From the NCBI RefSeq assembly GCF_036850765.1, contig NC_089495.1:192031847-192095846 (forward strand): 64,000 bases of DNA, in the 5' to 3' direction. A program made the translations under genes and the position numbers. Shown piece after piece: positions 63,612 through 64,000 of the stretch. This stretch comes from Saccopteryx bilineata (taxonomy: Eukaryota; Chordata; Mammalia; Chiroptera; Emballonuridae). The notes under the pieces are model-generated. The model was not told where the DNA came from and ran no database searches. It saw nothing but the letters and a program-made list of their open reading frames with translations. Position 1 is the first letter of the stretch. Each line of letters opens with the position of its first letter.

Positions 63612-64000
63612 TTTTATTTTTTATTTTTTTGACAGAAATATAGAGCGAGTCAGAAAGAGGGACAAATAGGGACAGACAGACAGGAAGGGAGAGAGATGAG
63701 AAGCATCAATTCTTTGTTGCAGCTCCTTAGTTGTTCATTGATTGCGTTCTCACATGTGCCTGGACCGGGGAGCTACAGCAGAGCGAGTGAGCCCTTGCTC
63801 AAGCCAGCGACCTTGGGCTCAAGCTGGCGACCTTGGGCTTCAAGCTAGTGACCTTTGGACTCAAGCCAGCGACCATGGGGTCATGTCTATGATCCCACAC
63901 TCAAGCCAGCGACCCCGCGCTCAAGCCCGTGAGCTTGTACTCAAGCCGGTTGAACCCGTGCTCAAGCTGGTGACTTCGAGGTTTCAAACCTGGGTCCTCC
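63612..64000 (-). repeat. Older long SINE, cut by the window end
   Basis: Antisense: T tract, 'gacagacagacaggaagggagagagatgagaagcatc', repeated 'caagccagcgacc' units and 'gaggtttcaaacctgggtcctcc' at the end. The head lies beyond the window. Confidence 0.88.

Overview
The window is nuclear DNA of a placental mammal, most likely a bat. The evidence is a vertebrate multi-exon gene with GT-AG introns, AT-rich introns full of LINE-1, MIR and L2 relics, and about 30 copies of tRNA-derived SINEs whose heads and tails resemble the chiropteran VES/Rhin type. A horseshoe-bat-like lineage is my best guess, but the family cannot be fixed from sequence reading alone. There is no bacterial or phage content and no CRISPR array.

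One protein gene is present, on the + strand: B4GALT5 (beta-1,4-galactosyltransferase 5, a lactosylceramide synthase). Exon 1 (cytoplasmic tail and membrane anchor, about 38 codons) lies upstream of the window. Bases 1-40495 are the 3' part of a very large intron 1. Coding exons 2-9 are at 40496-40630, 48775-48888, 50013-50137, 51009-51125, 51735-51922, 53294-53416, 56263-56364 and 57291-57438. Every junction is GT-AG and all phases join. The visible exons give residues 39-388 of a 388-residue protein (numbering assumes a 115-base coding part in exon 1). The 3' UTR starts at 57439 and probably ends near 61630. It carries two lineage-looking minisatellites: a 50-bp unit repeated 19 times (58281-59225) and a C-rich 92-bp-period array (60297-60656), the second lying just downstream of a canonical AATAAA at 60272. 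From about 61640 to 64000 is intergenic sequence; in human the next gene on this side is PTGIS, which is not seen here.

The introns are a dense record of transposition. They hold at least three tRNA-derived SINE families, nearly all antisense to the gene. They hold 5'-truncated L1s, some with perfect target-site duplications, and LTR-like segments. At least three families of non-autonomous hAT elements are present, several with perfect 8-bp duplications. There is also a TIR element with a CpG-rich core (26291-26992) and a Tigger/pogo-type element inserted in an L1 (52206-52868). The most unusual small features are a 25-nt 5' fragment of U6 snRNA inside a SINE, flanked by 16-bp direct repeats (4007-4062), and a 34-bp tailless SINE head flanked by perfect 12-bp repeats (55275-55332). 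Both look like 3'-truncated, tailless retropseudogenes. I found no new multigene system; the novelty is in mobile-element structure and in the repeat-expanded 3' UTR.
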